Assembly (NCBI GenBank): GCA_017520365.1 | Contig: JAFXFQ010000171.1 | Span: 1-5,767 of the forward strand | Direction: 5' to 3' | DNA length: 5,767 bases | Source of the DNA: Clostridia bacterium | Lineage (GTDB): Bacteria > Bacillota > Clostridia > Oscillospirales > CAG-272 | In this document: positions 4,735 through 5,767 of the stretch, one piece after another | How the letters are laid out: every line of letters begins with the position of its first letter | Position numbering within the stretch: position 1 is the first letter of the stretch | The notes under the pieces: model-generated | Database searches by the model: none | What the model was told of the DNA's origin: nothing | Seen by the model: only the letters and a program-made list of their open reading frames with translations | Made by a program: the position numbers and the translations under genes

Positions 4735-5767
4735 TTATTCAATTATTCCGCCGCCCACGGTAAGGTCGCCGTCGTAAAACACTACTGATTGACCGGGAGA
4801 TATGGCGCGCTGAGGCTCGTCAAACACTACTCTTACCTTACTTTCTCCCGCGGGATAAACTGTGCAAGGGACCTGACGTGCGCCATAGCGTATCTTTGCT
4901 TCCAGGCGAAGAGGACTGTTGAGGCAGTCAAAGGCTATCCAGTTTATGGAATGTGCCGAAAGCTCCTTTGAAAACAGACCCTCATTGGGGGTGAGGATGA
5001 CCTTGTTCTCCCTTGCGTCCTTTGCTTTTACGTAAAGAGGGGCGGGGAGTGCGAGGCCCAGACCTCTGCGCTGTCCCACCGTGTAGTGAATGATGCCCTT
5101 GTGGCGGCCCTTCACGGTGCCGTCCTCAAGCACGAAATCCCCCTCGGGAAAGGTGAGACCTGTCTCTCGCACTATAAATCCTGCATAATCTCCGTCGGGC
5201 ACGAAGCAGATATCCTGACTCTCCTTTTTGTTGGCGTTTTCAAGTCCCGCCGCTCTTGCCGCCGCTCTTGCCTCCTCCTTTGAAAGGGAGCCGAGAGGGA
5301 GGATGAGTTTTGAAAGTGCTTTTTGGGAAAGAGACCACAAAACGTAGCTCTGGTCCTTTTCCGTGCAAGCGCTTTTGTAAAGAAGATATCGTTCGCCGTC
5401 CTTAATGATGCGACCGTAATGTCCCGTGGCAATGCTGTCGTATCCCAACTCCTCTGCCTTATCGAGAAAAGCACCGAATTTCATGGTTTTGTTGCAAACG
5501 ATACAGGGGTTGGGAGTTTTGCCCTCCATATAAGTGCAAATAAAGCTGTCGATGACCTCTTTTTTGAACTTTTCTCTCATATCAAAGAGAAAAAAAGGTA
5601 TGCCGAGTCGCTCTGCCGCCATGCGGGCATCGTCAAAGGCTTCCTCGGTACTGTCGGGGCAAAGCCGCATCATTGCGCCGCCGACGTCGTATCCTTCTTT
5701 TATCAATAGAGCCGCTGTCGCTGAAGAATCAACTCCGCCGCTGAGGGCGACAAGTATTTTGTTATTC
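4735..5767 (-). CDS. mnmA: tRNA-specific 2-thiouridylase MnmA, cut by the right edge
   Basis: MnmA activates U34 of tRNA(Lys), tRNA(Glu) and tRNA(Gln) with ATP and inserts sulfur to give 2-thiouridine at the wobble position, in the cytoplasm. 343 residues are visible. The frame stays open to the edge and reads NNKILVALSGGVDSS, which contains the PP-loop ATP-binding motif (9-15), so only the first few codons are missing. Other hallmarks are TPNPCIVCNKTMKFG (84-98, catalytic Cys91), the GHYGR and DQSYVL segments, ESQDICFVP (182-190, with the second active-site Cys187) and GQRRGLG (231-237). A beta-barrel domain follows, to the end. The residue corresponding to the Asp of NPD in E. coli is Cys88 here, a variant I associate with clostridial homologues. 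Both active-site cysteines are present. The in-frame TTG at 5706 is not the start, because it would remove the PP-loop. Confidence 0.97.
   Translation of the reverse strand, partial: NNKILVALSGGVDSSATAALLIKEGYDVGGAMMRLCPDSTEEAFDDARMAAERLGIPFFLFDMREKFKKEVIDSFICTYMEGKTPNPCIVCNKTMKFGAFLDKAEELGYDSIATGHYGRIIKDGERYLLYKSACTEKDQSYVLWSLSQKALSKLILPLGSLSKEEARAAARAAGLENANKKESQDICFVPDGDYAGFIVRETGLTFPEGDFVLEDGTVKGRHKGIIHYTVGQRRGLGLALPAPLYVKAKDARENKVILTPNEGLFSKELSAHSINWIAFDCLNSPLRLEAKIRYGARQVPCTVYPAGESKVRVVFDEPQRAISPGQSVVFYDGDLTVGGGIIE

Noticed and set aside
5704..5706. TTG as the start of a 323-residue MnmA
   Set aside because: The frame continues to the window edge and encodes the essential SGGVDSS PP-loop upstream of this codon, so the gene is merely cut by the window.

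Overview
The window looks like a chromosomal stretch from a Gram-positive anaerobe of the Clostridia, most plausibly an Oscillospiraceae/Ruminococcaceae-type gut bacterium. The reasons are moderate GC content, strong purine-rich ribosome binding sites (GGAGG type), textbook TTGACA/TATAAT promoters, a lipoprotein-type cyclophilin, a signal-less GH3 enzyme of BglX type, and a small XRE/AbrB regulator pair. The taxonomic assignment is inference from style, not from a database match.

Layout. Positions 1-211 hold no recognisable gene but contain three successive palindromes. A consensus promoter (212-240) drives a 450-residue lipoprotein (271-1623, +) that carries a C-terminal cyclophilin peptidyl-prolyl isomerase domain. 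It converges on a 711-residue GH3 beta-glucosidase (bglX-like, 1949-4084, -). The 325-bp gap between their stop codons is unusually structured. Identical 31-bp palindromic repeats sit just after both stop codons and bracket a long-range inverted repeat, an internal branched hairpin and one clear rho-independent terminator.

Upstream of bglX, across a terminator and an AT-rich inverted repeat, is a divergent regulator pair: a 70-residue XRE-family helix-turn-helix protein (4196-4408, -) and a 61-residue AbrB/SpoVT-type swapped-hairpin protein (4501-4686, +). Their 92-bp shared intergenic region holds a perfect TTGACA-N17-TATAAT promoter for the AbrB gene. Just downstream of it lies an 18-bp near-perfect dyad that also resembles a Gram-positive LexA (SOS) box. 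A bidirectional terminator separates the AbrB gene from mnmA (4735 to beyond 5767, -), the tRNA 2-thiouridylase, whose first codons lie off the right edge.

The genes do not form one pathway. bglX (intracellular beta-glucoside breakdown), mnmA (tRNA wobble modification) and the extracytoplasmic foldase are independent transcription units. The XRE/AbrB pair is a compact, possibly self-regulating switch that could also influence bglX, though nothing in the sequence proves that link. I do not see a defence system, CRISPR array, transposase or toxin. The most notable items are the XRE/AbrB operator region, the palindrome-bracketed intergenic element, and the unusual domain order of the lipoprotein.
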